Shown piece after piece: positions 23,929-36,791 of a DNA stretch of 64,000 nucleotides. The position numbers and the translations under genes were made by a program. The notes under the pieces are model-generated. The model saw nothing but the letters and a program-made list of their open reading frames with translations, was not told the origin of the DNA and did no database searches. Source of the stretch: Ananas comosus (taxonomy: Eukaryota > Streptophyta > Magnoliopsida > Poales > Bromeliaceae); contig NC_033621.1 in assembly GCF_001540865.1 (NCBI RefSeq), forward strand, positions 9,721,277-9,785,276. The letters are read 5' to 3'. How positions within the stretch are numbered: position 1 is the first letter of the stretch; each line of letters starts with the position of its first letter.

Positions 23929-24269
23929 AATGCTTTAAACTATTAGGAATACTTATAATTGTCACAAAGTCATACAGACGCCGAGCAGACAGAACCTCCT
24001 CTGTCCGCCCAAGGCTCAACAACAACGAGTACATGTATAAAGAAATAAACAATTTCCAGAATAACATTTCAGTATACATGGCTTGCACGAGGGCAAGCAA
24101 TAATCACAAGTGATAATAAGCTAGCTATACTGAAAATTCACTGTAATTTAAAACTTTCAAACTGAATTATATAACTGAAATATTTAGTTATTTACATACT
24201 TTATAATACATTCATTTACATGTCTCTGCACATCAAAATGTCTCACATGAACTCAAAATGGTAACTACT

Positions 24270-25260
24270 ATACTCTGATGTCAGCTAGCTAAGCTGCGGG
24301 GCTCTTGCCACGATCCTCGGCCGCACCGCTCGCACTGGAATCTGTATGGTTAGTGGTATGAGAACTACTGAAAGTTCCCAGTGGGTTCGGCCGCCGACCT
24401 CGCTGACTCACCCACTAGGTCTACTCAGGCATATGTAGGCAAGGAAAGTAAACAGATAGTAACCAACTAAACATGTAACTATTACAATGCCTGTACAAAG
24501 CTGAAAGAAATGATATATGAAAACTGTAAGTATGCATGCATGCTTTTACTGAATTTACCAATATTCAATCAATCTAGCTAACCATTTGGTTAACTGCAAC
24601 TCACTAACTCAATCCCTGGCGGGCCCTAAGCTGCCTCCAGACGGGACCGTCTGCTGGACAGATACTTTAGTCCAAGGGCAAATACTTTAGCCCATCAAGT
24701 GACCACTCCGGAGCGCACTGCCTGGGGAGAGCGACCACCACCAAGCCAAAAACAGACTATGTGAGTAAGATCTGATCCTCCTTTAGAGGATTCAATAATA
24801 GCCAGTGTCACATTTTACTCTAACTAGCTCTTTTTGCTAGTCTCACTGTTTTATTTCTCAATGCTATCCAATTCTCTAGTTAGAATGTCACCAAGTTCAC
24901 TATTGTTATCGTCCAAGCATTTATAGGGTTCTATGTCCACATTCTAAGGTTCACAAGTTCTCCTTGTTGATAGAAATTTACATTTTCACTTGCACAATGC
25001 CGAACACCCTATAATGCATGACTACAAATATAAATATGCTCAATGAATAATCATAGACATAAAAGGTGATTCAAAGACTTCGGATAGCACCACCCAACTG
25101 TAGTGGTGTCAACAACTAGAATCCACGTTTCGAAATGTGTCGACAACTAGCTCTCGCGACTCGGTGTAAATAAAACTAGAACGATCTCTACCGTAACTAG
25201 TGTGTCGTCGACCTGTCGGAAAATCAATTTAGACTTTCGAGCAAGTTTAACTTTCATTTA
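24270..25260 (-). mobile_element. LTR-like non-coding sequence, minus strand
   Basis: Contains on the minus strand 'gtagacctagtgggtgagtc' and 'cagtagttctcata', matching the LTR-like block at 22,620-22,740 on the plus strand. No coding domains. The ends could not be fixed. Confidence 0.35.
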
Positions 25261-25299
25261 TATAAGAATAAAAGGGAGGAAACTGGTATCATATTCACA

Positions 25300-27850
25300 T
25301 TTTATTAAAACTTGCATTTCACTTAAGAGTTTCTCAATGCTACTTAAGTTTCAAGGCTGAAATTCAGCTTTTGCTGAATTTCAGCATTTGTGCTTCCCAA
25401 CTCACACTTTAGTATCTAGGAACTTAAGGCCATTAACCTCAGCCTTTAACCAGGGTTTACACAATGTTAACTTAGATAGAAGTCTCAACTCAGCATATAT
25501 TTCAGCATTAGGTTGAAATTCTAACTTATGCTGAACTTTTAGTATTCAACCTCATCTTGGAGTAACAATTATAAGCATAGAACCATTAGTTCTAATTAGC
25601 AAGAAATTGTGCTTTGAAGCCTTTTATTTCAGTTTAATACTTATCTCAATACTAATGCTGAAATCTTGTATCATGCAGGAATCTCAGCATTAATACATCA
25701 GCTAGTTTTAGAGTACTCAATCTAGAAGCTGATCGATGCAGCTTTGAGCTTCTCTTAGCTCAAATAATCATAGAATCCTAACACGCCTCTGTTACCATTA
25801 ATTGAACCTTAGTTCAAATTGAATCATACATATCTCGATTTGCTGCTGAATTAGTGCCTTCTCAGCCTCAACATTGATGGTCTCCAATACTGAAATTCTG
25901 CATTGGAGCTTCACAAATTCAGCACCAGTTCAGGTGCTTATTTTCAGCTTTAATTCCATAACATCATATCTTAATTCGAAGCTCTCCTTCAGGCTTCTTT
26001 TCAGCTCACAATTGCAAAAAGCTTCAGCTAATGCATCAACTTTACTCAGCCCAATGCTCTCAAATTTGCCAATTCCAACTGCAGGAATTCTTACTACTTA
26101 ATTCCAAATCAATTAACTTGATCAATATTGCTTATTAGAATCAATTTACCTCACTTAGATGCTGAACTAGCCTATTCATTGCTTCAAAAAGCCCATCAAT
26201 TCATTGAATTACAATTCCAGGCAGCAATACTTAATCATTTAACTCTCTTATAACCAATCAGTCTAATTGTAATTCAATATAACATCATCTTACCTTAGTT
26301 TAGGATCTTATCAAGTTGATCTTAGCACTAATATCACCAACAGCACAAGCTTGTTGTTCCAACAATAAGAAATCAGCTCTAACTCTGAAATTTCCACAAC
26401 ATACTCTTAGTTTGATCCATCTTACAGCAATTAATTTGATTATAATCCAATATAGAATGAACTCACTTTAACTTGATGCCAAATTGACTTGCTCACTGCA
26501 CCAAATAGGCCATCCTTGCATTTCGGCAGCACCAAGAACATCTATCAACTTTAATGGTCTAATCTTTCTACTCGGCAGCTTCAACAACAGGAGAATCCAA
26601 TCCCTTTTTATTTCTACCTCTATTGGAATTTCCTGCACACAATCCATCACTTGATCCATTTAAATACTTCTACAAAGTAATTACCCTTATACCTGCCGAG
26701 GAGCAAGCTATCAGCTTCAATTTCAAGCTTCCTCAGCTGAAATTTCTGCTCAGCTACTCAACTAAACCAACACCTCAAAGCTGTCAGCTCCAACAGCAGA
26801 AATTCCTCATGTATAGCATCTCGGCAATGGTCCCTAGTATTCCAACAAGAAATTAAACATCAGTTTACCTGGATTAGAAGCTTCTCCAAAGTTCTCTTCA
26901 GTTCCAGAGGCCTTCCCAGCAACTCCAACTGCAACAACTCAATTTCTTAAGCCTTCCCAATTTCCTTCAGCTTAAGTAGATGCTGAACCCTGATGCACAG
27001 TAATTCCAACAGTAGGAATTCACAGCTCGGGTCACTTCCCTCAGCTCCAACAATCCAATTTTCTGCTCGGCAGCTTCATCCATCAAAGCCCTCCCTAGGC
27101 TTGCTCTTCGGACAGAGAGAGAAAGAGAAGAAAAAAAAGATGTACGAAAGAGAGAGAGAGAAGGGTCCCAATACGTGTACAAACTCCAGCCAGCATGGGT
27201 TAAGTGATAAGGATGAAAATTTGCAACTTACCCCTCAATTTTCTCAAAACTGCATTGCAGTCCAGGCAGCCTGCACTTGCTGTCCGGTACAAGAAGGAGT
27301 ACCGGTACAGGGCAGCAGCATCAGCAGCAGCAACAACAGCAGCAGCTCCATCTCTCTTTTTCTCTTATTTAATTCACTCCAATTTGATTCGAGCACTTCT
27401 AAAACATGCCAAATGACCTTCCCAAGCTACCAAATTAATTTGGAAGCAATTATTTCTCCATTTTGCATTAATTTGATCATTTTTTATCAAGTTAACTAAA
27501 CATTTCAGCATTTTGGCAGCAACAGCAGTTGGAGGTCCTTTTGCACAACCAACTCTTTTCTATTCCATTCGAACACTTCCAAGTTACTCCAATATACCTC
27601 TACAAGCTGTCGAATTGGTTTAGAAGCAATTAATTTTCAATTTGGCATCAATGTGACCAAATCGACTAAAATTTCAACTTTCGAGTCAAAATGGCAATTG
27701 GATGTTTTTAGCCACTCCAATTCCATTCTTATCTTTTCTCACACTTCCAAAACCAGTCACTTGATGTTCTCAAGCTACTAATTAAGCTTAGGAATGCTTA
27801 ATTTTCATTTTAGCATTATTGGGACCACTTTGATCACAATTAGTCTTTAA
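25300..27850. other. Word-rich non-coding region (CAGCTT, TTCAGCATT, GGAATT)
   Basis: About 2.5 kb dominated by recurring short words: TTCAGCATT, TGCTGAA, CAGCTCCAACAGCAG, and a 16-bp phrase like CCAACTGCAGGAATTC at about 26,078, 26,788 and 27,003. The open frames here are short, compositionally skewed and unlike any family I know. A CAG/CAA-rich tract lies at 27,315-27,350. No gene called. Confidence 0.5.
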
Positions 27851-27864
27851 TCAAAACTCAGCCT

Positions 27865-28260
27865 ATTACAATATTATTATTAATTTATTATTTATAATTA
27901 ATTATTAATAATTAATAATAATTATTATTATTTATTAATAATTATTAATAATTATTATTCTTAATAATTAGATAATCGATATTATTATTAATTTATTATT
28001 TATAAATAATTAATAATAATTATTATTATTTATTAATAAATATTAATATTAATTATTATTAATAATTAGATAATCAATATTATTATTAATTTATTATTTA
28101 TAATTAATTAATAAGAATAATTAATAATTACTATTATTTATTAATAATTATTATTAATTATTATTATTATTATTAATTAGATAATTAATATTATTAATTT
28201 ATTATTTATTAAATAATTATTATTATTATTTAGAATTAATTATTAATAATTAATTTTTTA
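27865..28260. repeat. ATTATTA low-complexity tract
   Basis: Nearly 400 bp of permuted ATTATT, AATTAATA and TTATTTATAA. Confidence 0.95.
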
Positions 28261-28689
28261 TTTATTTTTAAGTAATATTTTGATGTTAACTAATTACATA
28301 ATATAATTTTAATTTCAAATTATAACTCTTATTCCTTTTGTTCCAATCTAACCATCCAAACACTATTTACCTTATTTCTAGGAACAACTCATTTTTCATC
28401 CAAACGCAAAATTGGTCTAGTTCCTGCTTACACCTGAATTTGTACCTATCCCTGGAACTAGCAGTTCTTATTTATATCCGAACCAAACGCACTAGAGAAT
28501 AATAATTGTTTCATATTATTTGACATGCTATCAAAGTAGGAGGTTCTGCGTTCAAGTCACGCTAGAATTCTGGCATTATTAATTTTTTTCTATTTAATTC
28601 AAGTCCACGCTATGTACCTAGTAAAAAAATTTGGATCCAAATATGAGAGAGATCGTTTTAAATACAAAAATCTTTAAACACGGTTCTCT

Positions 28690-28890
28690 AGTAGATTAAG
28701 CTAAAACAGTTACGACAGTCGTCTAAGGTGATGTTGTCGCGGCAGATGGTGAGGCTGAATAACCTGGTCGGGGGACTCATCCGCACTGGCAGAGCTGGCA
28801 GAGGTTTGACTCGTAGGTGCTGTTGGCAATTCGATTGAGCGGGAAATTGGCGCCGCCAGGCTGGAAGAGGGGAAGGCAAAATAGTGAGAT
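28690..28890 (-). pseudogene. Second CRK first-exon fragment (DUF26), frameshifted
   Basis: Minus strand: a leader resembling the 16.6-kb fragment (..FALPLFQPGGANFPLNRI), then NSTYESNL, and in another frame LTICRDNITLDDCRNC, the C-x8-C core of a DUF26 domain. Deletions fuse these blocks and shift the frame, and a stop follows NSTYESNLCQLCQCG. Its upstream flank (29,130-29,394) also resembles the flank of the 16.6-kb copy, so a gene-sized segment was duplicated and both copies decayed. Confidence 0.7.
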
Positions 28891-29394
28891 GAATAAATAA
28901 AATGGAGTTAGAAAAATTATATAATTGGAATATACTTTTGTTTTTTCCCAAAGAATTATAGAAAATCTATCATAATAGACTTATTATGATATGCATAATG
29001 CGATATTATATAGTAAAATAAAGAAAATATGTTTATTTTCTCGTCATACGTAATGCAGTCTCTTTATAATCTCAAATGATGTCTTAGCTTACTGAATTTG
29101 ATGTGTACTTCACTTCTATATCAACAATAACTGTATTGGATTATCAATCCTAATCGCAAGTGGAAAAGTATCCTCGCTATAATTGTTATATTAGTAATAT
29201 CTTTATCTAATTAAGGTTATACTAAAAGATTTAGTAGGAAATAATATAATAATTTTATATTGAAATAAATTTCAAAAAAATTGCTTTTCTACTTTAGGGT
29301 TGGTTGGTTATATGTTCATGCCTACTAAAATCGGCTGCTTGATTTGATATATTTGAATTGGAACATTGTAATTATAACTACACGAAAAAGTTTA

Positions 29395-30636
29395 GCCTGT
29401 TTGGATGCATGGTAAAAAAATTCCATAGAGTTTAAATACCATAGTTTTGATCCAAATAAAATGGAGAATCCTGTAACTCTAAAAAAATTTCACGAGATTA
29501 TTTTTAGAAGCTGTTTGGATGCACATTACACAATTCTACAAAATTTCTTACAATCTTAAAAAAATTAGCTATTAGGATCTTTAAATTTAAGTGTTAGAAC
29601 CATACAAATTAAACTTAGCTCACAATCTTGGAATTCTCGACTTGCACTCGCATCACCTGTCACTTTGCAATTGAAGCACTGAACACTCAAAAAGTGTTTT
29701 AACTTTCGATCTAAAATTAAGCCTGATGAAATCTGAATAATGCGGGAAACAACTTACATTTCCACTATACAACAGATACTTCTCTTCTACATTTACAATA
29801 CAAATCGAAGTTAATTAATGAAAATCGAAGAATTGGTTGACAGGAAAACCATATAAGGATTTCTCGGCTTTTGGTGCACTACTTGTATAATATCTTTCAC
29901 TCTGTGATTTAGAAGAAGCATAAATCAGCAATATGAATTCATAACAGCAGTCCTCCAAACTATGTTAATTATATAACAGAGCTGTGCGCCTACGATGAGA
30001 TTCCAACTTTGTAAATTATTCTAGCCTTTCAACAATATTGGAAACAAATCATCCAAGAACCGAAGCTTCAAAACTCCAGCCGAAATCAAGAACAAATTAG
30101 TGATGCAAACTCTCAGAATTGACTACCGATTGGAGAATCTCCTACTATGTCCCAGTAGACAGCGTCAGCGAGAGATGAATAAAGCGAGTGCTCAACAGCG
30201 GCGGCAACCGTGGCCGAGATGAGTGCGGCGGACGAGGTGAGTATAGCGGCGTCGGCGGCGGCTGAAGTGAGTGCGGCGGCGTCGGCGGTGGGCGAGATGA
30301 GTGCGGCGGAAGAGGTGGCGGCCGAGGGGAGTGCGGAGAGGGTGGAGATTGGAGAGTGCGGTTGTGGAGAGGGTGTAGATCGGAGAGAAAGGGGGTCCGA
30401 GGAAAAGGGGAAAAAACATAGGTGGGGTGCGTGAGGAAGAAGAGCCCGAGAAGTAGAGTTTTGTTTTTAGGAGAAAATATTGGATTTTATTTTTACCCTA
30501 CTTTTTGCGGTATAGTTAAACTATACCCTATTTAGTTGGTATGTTTTTAAATTATCCAAATACTTTTTAGAAAAATTTTTCTATACCCATAGTATAGTTA
30601 TACTATACTCCAAAAAAGTGAGCATCCAAACATGCC
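29395..30636. mobile_element. Probable TIR element with TGTTTGGATGC ends
   Basis: Left end GCCTGTTTGGATGC and right end, read from the other strand, GGCATGTTTGGATGC. A further internal copy (CTGTTTGGATGCAC at about 29,512) suggests nesting. Homology between the two CRK flanks breaks at its left end, supporting an insertion. The target duplication is not clear. It contains the GC-rich low-complexity tract at 30,190-30,440. Confidence 0.45.
30190..30440 (+). repeat. GC-rich degenerate repeat (GAGATGAGTGCGGCG)
   Basis: Diverged copies of 'gagatgagtgcggcg' and 'gaggtgagtgcggcg' inside the AT-rich TIR element. Short open frames on both strands consist of Ala/Glu or Arg/Thr repeats and are not called as genes. 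Confidence 0.6.
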
Positions 30637-30689
30637 GGTAAAGCTCTGTTTCAAGTGTTTGGGAAGTCTGTTTTGATTCGAATTCATTT

Positions 30690-31170
30690 CAATCCGATCT
30701 AAACTCATTTTAAACTTTTCAAAACTCATTTTAATCATATTTAATATGACTTAATCTGCACTTTCTCAGTTTAACCAAAATTTGATACATTACAAATTAT
30801 CCAACTTTAAATTTAAATTTGAATTTGATTTTGAAAACAGACTTAATTTAAATTTGAAATCGACTTCATAATCTGAATTTCAGTTTAACATTTGAATTCA
30901 AAATCTAAATTTTGAATTTGAATTTGAAATTTCAAATTCAAAAAATAAATTTGAAGTTGAAGTTGAATTCAAAATATAAATTTTGAATTCAAAGTTGATT
31001 TCAAAATATGAATTTGAATTTGAATTCAAATAAAAAATTTAAATTTTGAACATGGAATACAAAAGCAAATGTAGAATTTTAATTTTGAATTCAAAATCTC
31101 AATTTAAATGAGAAATTGAGTTTAAATTGTGAATGTGAATTTAAAAAAGGAATTTAAATTTAAATTTATG
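30690..31170. repeat. AATTTGAATTCAAA low-complexity tract
   Basis: Permutations of TTTGAATTTGAATTCAAAAT. Similar tracts are at 2,810-3,060 and 33,420-33,510. Confidence 0.85.
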
Positions 31171-31189
31171 ATTCAAATTAAAGCGGAAG

Positions 31190-31622
31190 GTAAGTTGGGT
31201 TTTCTAAAAATATTTTCCTATCACCCCGCACTCGAAAATAGCGTACACTCGGGTCCCTCAATGTTAATATGATTCTCCCAAAGAATTTAAGTACTGTGGT
31301 ACGAAATTGTACTGAAAAATTGCCTGCATGGTATGGTACAGTGTGTGCCAAGCCGTACAAATGCGTGCTGATCATAAAAAATATATGTGTGCCGACATGT
31401 AATGGTATAAAATATTTATTTTCTTTAGCAACAAATTATACCAATTATTTTTTATGTATTTTTATTAAATCTTTTGAACTTTATTGAAAAAATTACTTAC
31501 TAATTTCAAAAATAGAGAATTTTGAATTGTATCATCGGTACAGAGACTGTATCGTGTCGATATCTTGCTGGCACGATACGACACGGCGGATACAGCCCGT
31601 GCCGATGGGCACTTTAATCCTT
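31190..31622. mobile_element. Partial relative of the hAT element at 42.5 kb
   Basis: The right end reads 'gtgccgatgggcac' then TTTAATCCTTG, close to the CAAGG-TTTAAA terminus (inverted) of the element at 42,524-43,924, with the same 'cacgatacgacacgg' style subterminal words. The left end was not found. Confidence 0.45.
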
Positions 31623-32334
31623 GATTCTCCCTTTCTAATAGGAACATTCTCTTACCTTCAGAATAAAAAATTATCAATTGGATTACCGAGTGATATTATC
31701 TAAACGCAGTAATCTGCAATTGATTCCCAGTAATTCATTACAAATAGCATGAACCAAATGAGCCTCTATTATTATGACTGATACGGTTGCAAATTTTAGC
31801 TACTATTGCAGCCATATTAATTTGCATCTACCCTTTCTTATTCTAACATCATTGAATTAAATAGAAATCCTATCAAGAAAAGGGCGTGAAACAGCAGAAA
31901 TTCAGAATTTGTTGCGCAGTTGAAATTAAACACTCGCACCAAAATAGAGATATATATCCTAGTCAAAACTACAAAATTTTTTAAGAGTAAAAAGCATTAC
32001 AAAATGTGTAAAAAAAAAAAGAAACAATTAACCCATAAATGATAGTAAAAGCATAACCATGCCAAGTTCACCGAGTCATTTTGTGCCGAAAGCATTCACA
32101 GCTCTCAATGCTCATCAGAAACTTTCACTCTGCATCACTTTATTCCGCCTAAAGCTTTGATGATATAGATTTGTTATAATCTTTCCTTTGCAAAAAAAAG
32201 GATGATTAATATGCAAACAGATTGCAAGATCAGATAGTGAGTAACAATCCCAGTTTCCTAACAAATTGCAATGATAAAGAAGCTGAAACGAATTCTAGCT
32301 TAAAAGAGGATTCGTCGTTTTTGCAGTTCGAGTA

Positions 32335-34722
32335 TCACCTGCTATTGTTCAAATCCAGCTCCCCCGCATCTCGCCAGTCGTCCTGCATCGCCGTCTCTCC
32401 GTTTTCATTCTCGTTCTCGTCGTTCAGGAAATCCTCCGACAGTTCCTCATCATCTCTCTGCCCATTTCCCCACCCTTGAGTCTGTTCCTCGTCGCCCCCC
32501 TGATATTGTCCCGTACTACTACGGACCGAGCCATCCTCCCCCCGGGCGGTGGCTGCACCTGCCCTCATTGGGCCGCGGGCCATCATCTCAGCCCGATGAG
32601 CCTGCTCGGCCTGGGCCATGGCCATCCGCCCAGCCCTTTCTCTCGACTCGAGCTCCGCCCTTAGCTCCAACAGTGATTGCTTCTCCTCCTGAAGTAGGGC
32701 TTTCTCTAGCATGAGCCTTTCTTCGGATCGCAATTCGCCAAGGGCTCGTCTGCGGGTCATTATGTTGAAGGCGAGCAGCTGCTTTTCGAATGCGGTGGTG
32801 AGCTCTGCGATCTTCACAAGAACACTGTGCTCCCACTGCTGGAGGCGGGAGTTGACCTGGCCGGTGGCATCGCTGTCGAGGATCCTGTCGTCCTCTTCCG
32901 CCTCATAGTCCGACACCACGTGATACGGCAGTAATCTTTTTTTTTTGTAATAGTAAAATGGAAAATATTAGATAAGTTTTGTATAAGATTCTAGACAACT
33001 GAATAATCATATAAGAACCATTAATACTAAAACTACAAAAAAAATCAAAGAAAACAAAAACAGTGACTGGGATTTGATCAACAAATGTACGTCATGGTTA
33101 CTCTCGTGTTAGTAAGTTGAACACCCTTTAGGGGGCATTTGGATCGCGTTACCTAAGAAACCTAGGTATTGAAGAAGTAAGAAAACGTTCATTCGTAGTA
33201 ATGAAATTACTAATTGTACAATTCCTACATTCGATTCACTCAGCTATCTCATTAAAGATTATTACTAGGGTTATAAAATTTTAATGTGTTTGGTTTAGCA
33301 GTAAAATTCCAAGAATAGTTAGCAGTAAAACTCCAACAACGTAGATAATAATATATATAGTTTTCCACAATTACTCTTATTATAGTTTTAAAACTCTTAT
33401 TTACTTTTATATTAGCCATCTGAATTTACAAATATGAATTCCAAATCCGAATTCCATTTTGAAATTTGAATTCAAAATCTAAAATCGAATTTGAAATTTA
33501 AAACTTTTGAATTCCCCTACAAAGTGGGATCATGCATTCTAAAAAAGGGAACGTCCCACAACTGTCTTTTGGACCATTAAGGTAGATGCAAAAACGACCC
33601 CCAACAGATAGAAAGTAAAAAAAGATCTTATTCCGACTTTTCTTCTTCTATTCTGTTGTTCCTTTGAGTTTAGATCTTCAAAGTCTGATAACATTCAATC
33701 AAGCACTCCTTCGAATCCGTGCAAATAGGGGAGATCGGGATAATCCAAGGTGTTGTATCGCCAGAGAAGTCACAGGTGGAAAGGCTAAAGCTAATTGGGA
33801 CATCGCATCACACGTCTCACCGGGCTATTTTCCGAAACTCCACTCTCCTTTTAACTTAGTTTCGTTTTAGTTTAATATTTTTTTGTTATAAGATTTATAG
33901 ACAAAATGAAGCGAAATTAAACCAAATTCCTTGATGAAGATGTCTTGCTACAGCCATCAAACACTGGGTGTTTATGTCTCGGAGGTTCCGGGGGTCACCT
34001 CGAAGCAGCCCATTTCTACCATGTTCTTGAGTTTTTCGCTTTCTGTTACATTCAAAATGGGGAGGCAACGACCGAGCAAACGCACAAAACTATTCGCAAT
34101 TTTGGGATTTTAAAATCCCGCTAATTCCAAGCTATTCTGGTGAGTAATTGGCGAATGGCGATTCTCCGCGAACCCCCGTCCCATCCCTAACCCAAAACTA
34201 CGTTACTCCGGCGCCCCATTCCCACATCAAGATTCAAGAACCCTAATCAGGCACCGACAACGGAGAACAAACAGAAACCCTAAACAACTGAGGTGTGAAG
34301 GGAGCGGAGCGGTACCTGTGGACGGCGTCCTCGATGGAGGAGAAGGGGGTCTTGACGTCGGGGTTGCAGACCTTCAGGGCGTCCTGCTGCGCCATCTCCA
34401 CCTCCACCGGGTTCCGCCGCGGCTGCGCCTGCGCCTGCGATTGGGACTGCGATTGGGGATGGAAGTGGAGGGATCGGAAGCCCGGGGAGCGGAGGTGGGC
34501 GTCGATGTTGGAGGGAAAGCGGGAGACGGCCTGCTGCTGCTGCTGTTGTTGGTGGTGGTGGAGGAGCTGCTGCGGTCTCGGAAGCTGCTGCGGTTGCGGG
34601 AATTGGTGGTGCTGCTGCTGTTGCTGTTGGAGGAGGAAGATCTGGTGGTGGTGCTGCTGGAGGAGCAGCTGCTGCTGCTGCGCCGCCAACGCGGCGGCGT
34701 TGTTCGCCGCTCCGTCGTCCAT
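32335..34722 (-). CDS. BRIP-like: GLTSCR1-domain protein, BRIP-like SWI/SNF (BAS complex) subunit, 335 aa
   Basis: Probable nuclear subunit of the BRM-type SWI/SNF chromatin remodeller; Arabidopsis BRIP1/BRIP2 are GLTSCR1-domain homologues. Two coding exons: 34,316-34,722 (ATG at 34,722, 407 bp) and 32,335-32,935 (601 bp). The donor CAG/GTACC and an acceptor after an A-rich run join in phase to restore VHR-LLPYHVVSDYEAEEDD, the conserved core that no single exon contains. Residues 1-100 are Gln/His-rich (disordered), about 105-215 form the GLTSCR1 domain, about 175-250 look coiled-coil (LMLEKALLQEEKQSLLELRA), and the tail is acidic. The 1.38-kb intron is AT-rich with transposon debris. A possible poly(A) signal (AATAAA, minus) lies at 32,139-32,144. 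The frame is intact throughout and looks functional. The BRIP relation rests on recalled family sequence. Confidence 0.9.
32936..34315 (-). other. Intron 1 of the BRIP-like gene
   Basis: AT-rich. Contains TIR-like 'gggggcatttggatcgcg' at 33,130 and AAATTTGAATTC low-complexity sequence at 33,420-33,510. A plus-strand open frame at 33,664-33,870 resembles nothing I recognise. Confidence 0.8.
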
Positions 34723-34757
34723 TTTCGCTGCAGAATTTTCTCTCTTTGCCTTCTTTT

Positions 34758-34793
<36 letters not shown>

Positions 34794-34874
34794 TCTCGGT
34801 CCCCAAAACTCTACATTTTTGCATATCCAGACTAGGCGTGTGATGTGTGGGCTGCGGTCGACATAAGTCGGGTC

Positions 34875-35120
34875 CAAACGGGCTAGGGATCGGCCCGGCC
34901 TGGCCTGATTTCAAATCCGGGCCGGGCCGTGCTCTTGGCCGTCTCTTGGCCGGCCTCTTAATTTTTTTTTTGTTTTTTTTTTAAAAAAATATAAGATTTT
35001 AAAAAATAAAAATCAAATATTTTTTCTATGTGAATTGATATTTTGATTAAAAAATTTAAAATTTATCAAAATAATTATAAAATAACAAACTTTCAAATTT
35101 TTATAAAAGAATATAAATTA
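34875..35120. mobile_element. GGCCCGGCC-rich repeat fragment upstream of the BRIP-like gene
   Basis: The words 'cggcccggcc', 'ccgggccgggccg' and 'ggccgtctcttggccgg' followed by an AT-rich body resemble common plant hAT-type MITEs. Ends not defined. Confidence 0.35.
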
Positions 35121-35199
35121 TTATTATTATTTTAAAAACGGATGGGTTTTTGGTCCAATGAACCAAACCTGTTTCGTCTATTGGACCACAAACCACTTC

Positions 35200-36480
35200 T
35201 CCTAAGGCCTACCACTACAGAACTTGGGAGGAGCGCTTCTGCAGCCTCGGGTGGATGCATTAATTAAAAGTCCGGTGAAGGAAAGGTAAAAGGCCACATA
35301 GAAAAAAATACAATACATAAAATAAAGGTGGGACTCAATTCTTTACAATAAAAGTATACATGCCATGTCAGTTTTGGTATTGAGCATTAATATAGAGATA
35401 TAGATAAGAGAAAGCTACATAATCCAATCGTAACGACCAACTGATGACAGTCTGGTCAAACCTATCCTCATTTATTGCCACGGCACCACTCCCGCAAATG
35501 ATCCATCAACACATAGGCTGCCCCTAATGACTAGTCACGGCTTCTGCAGGTGGTCCGTCAACACAAGGCCTACCACAATATCATATCGCTAATCCAAAGT
35601 CTGGAGCGGCACTTAAGGGCGCGACCCCAACAAGTATAATAGCACTTATAATTATCAAGCTCAATGCGGCTTATGCAGACTATAGTCAAATAGGATGATC
35701 AAATAGATCACTATCAACTATCTAGGTGCTCTCTAGCACGATCACATACTATCTGTCACTACCCACCTGTCCATGGAATTTTCCTCGGTTTTACATGCAA
35801 TTACCTGTTAACAGCATATACATATAAAGCACGACTACAATCGATCAATAGAATTATTCATCAATCTATGTCCCACATGCTAATATAATGTCTGAAGGAA
35901 ATCATGCATACAACTGACCATATACTACTACTAACACAGGAGTATCATAATTTAATAGAGCAAGAATACCGAAAATACCAAAAGACTAGAAGCGAGTTCG
36001 CCGTGTTCAGCAACACGGAACCCACCTAGATACATTAGTCTGAGGAGAGGTAGAGAAAAACACGGTCAAAATCTCCTCCTCACAGGACCAAGAAATCGCA
36101 AGAAAATACTAAAATTCCAGCCCCTAAAAACACCATAAAAAGCCTCTGCTTAAAGAAAAGCTCTGCTACAACTAGCTCCAACAAAATCCAAAAATCTATT
36201 CTCCAAACCATCTGATAATTACAATATTCACCACTCAGCTCTAAACCAGATGAAGGAATTGCACTCCAAGCCCTCCTTAGCCGCGTACGGGTTCAAGGTC
36301 CTCCACAGGACCAGTGCAGAGGAAACTCCACTTCTGAGTCCATTTTCGCATCTATTTCATGCCAAAACGGCTCCAACTCGGCCCAATAAATACTTTATAG
36401 ACATGCTAACCATCAACTCCGACTGTGATCATGCCTATTTACCAAGATCCAGTACACTACAAGAGCTCTGGTCCTAAAAG
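35200..36480. other. Intergenic region, LTR-like fragments, no gene
   Basis: Non-coding sequence between the two genes. The phrase 'taacgaccaactgatgacag' near 35,430 and short direct phrases resemble decayed LTR sequence. At 36,482-36,513 'gatgctgctttagagta' is repeated twice in tandem. Confidence 0.5.
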
Positions 36481-36791
36481 ATGCTGCTTTAGAGTAGATG
36501 CTGCTTTAGAGTACACTTTTATATATTTCAATTAACTTTTTGGCATTCATTTATTTGCATTCGAGAAGGAAGAAAAAGAGGAAAAAAAGAAAAACATATT
36601 CTTGTGAACATACTAATTTTTACATCACTGATGGAGAACTCAAAATTGCTTAGGTACAACTCAGGAATATTTTAAGATCCCGCAATATTTGAGTGCAATA
36701 CAGAACATTGTCGACACCATCACTTCGCCTCAAAGAAGAAAAAGGTTGGCGAAGTTGTGAACAGAAGGAGCTAATCGCAATGCCATAAAGC

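Noticed and set aside
23859..24113. Open frames on both strands across the TRIM right end
   Set aside because: They start inside the LTR and extend into unrelated flank; LTR structure explains the sequence.
34295..34877. Plus-strand Cys/Trp- and Leu-rich frames opposite the poly-Gln exon
   Set aside because: Translations of CAG/CAA repeats on the wrong strand or frame; the minus frame is the BRIP-like protein.
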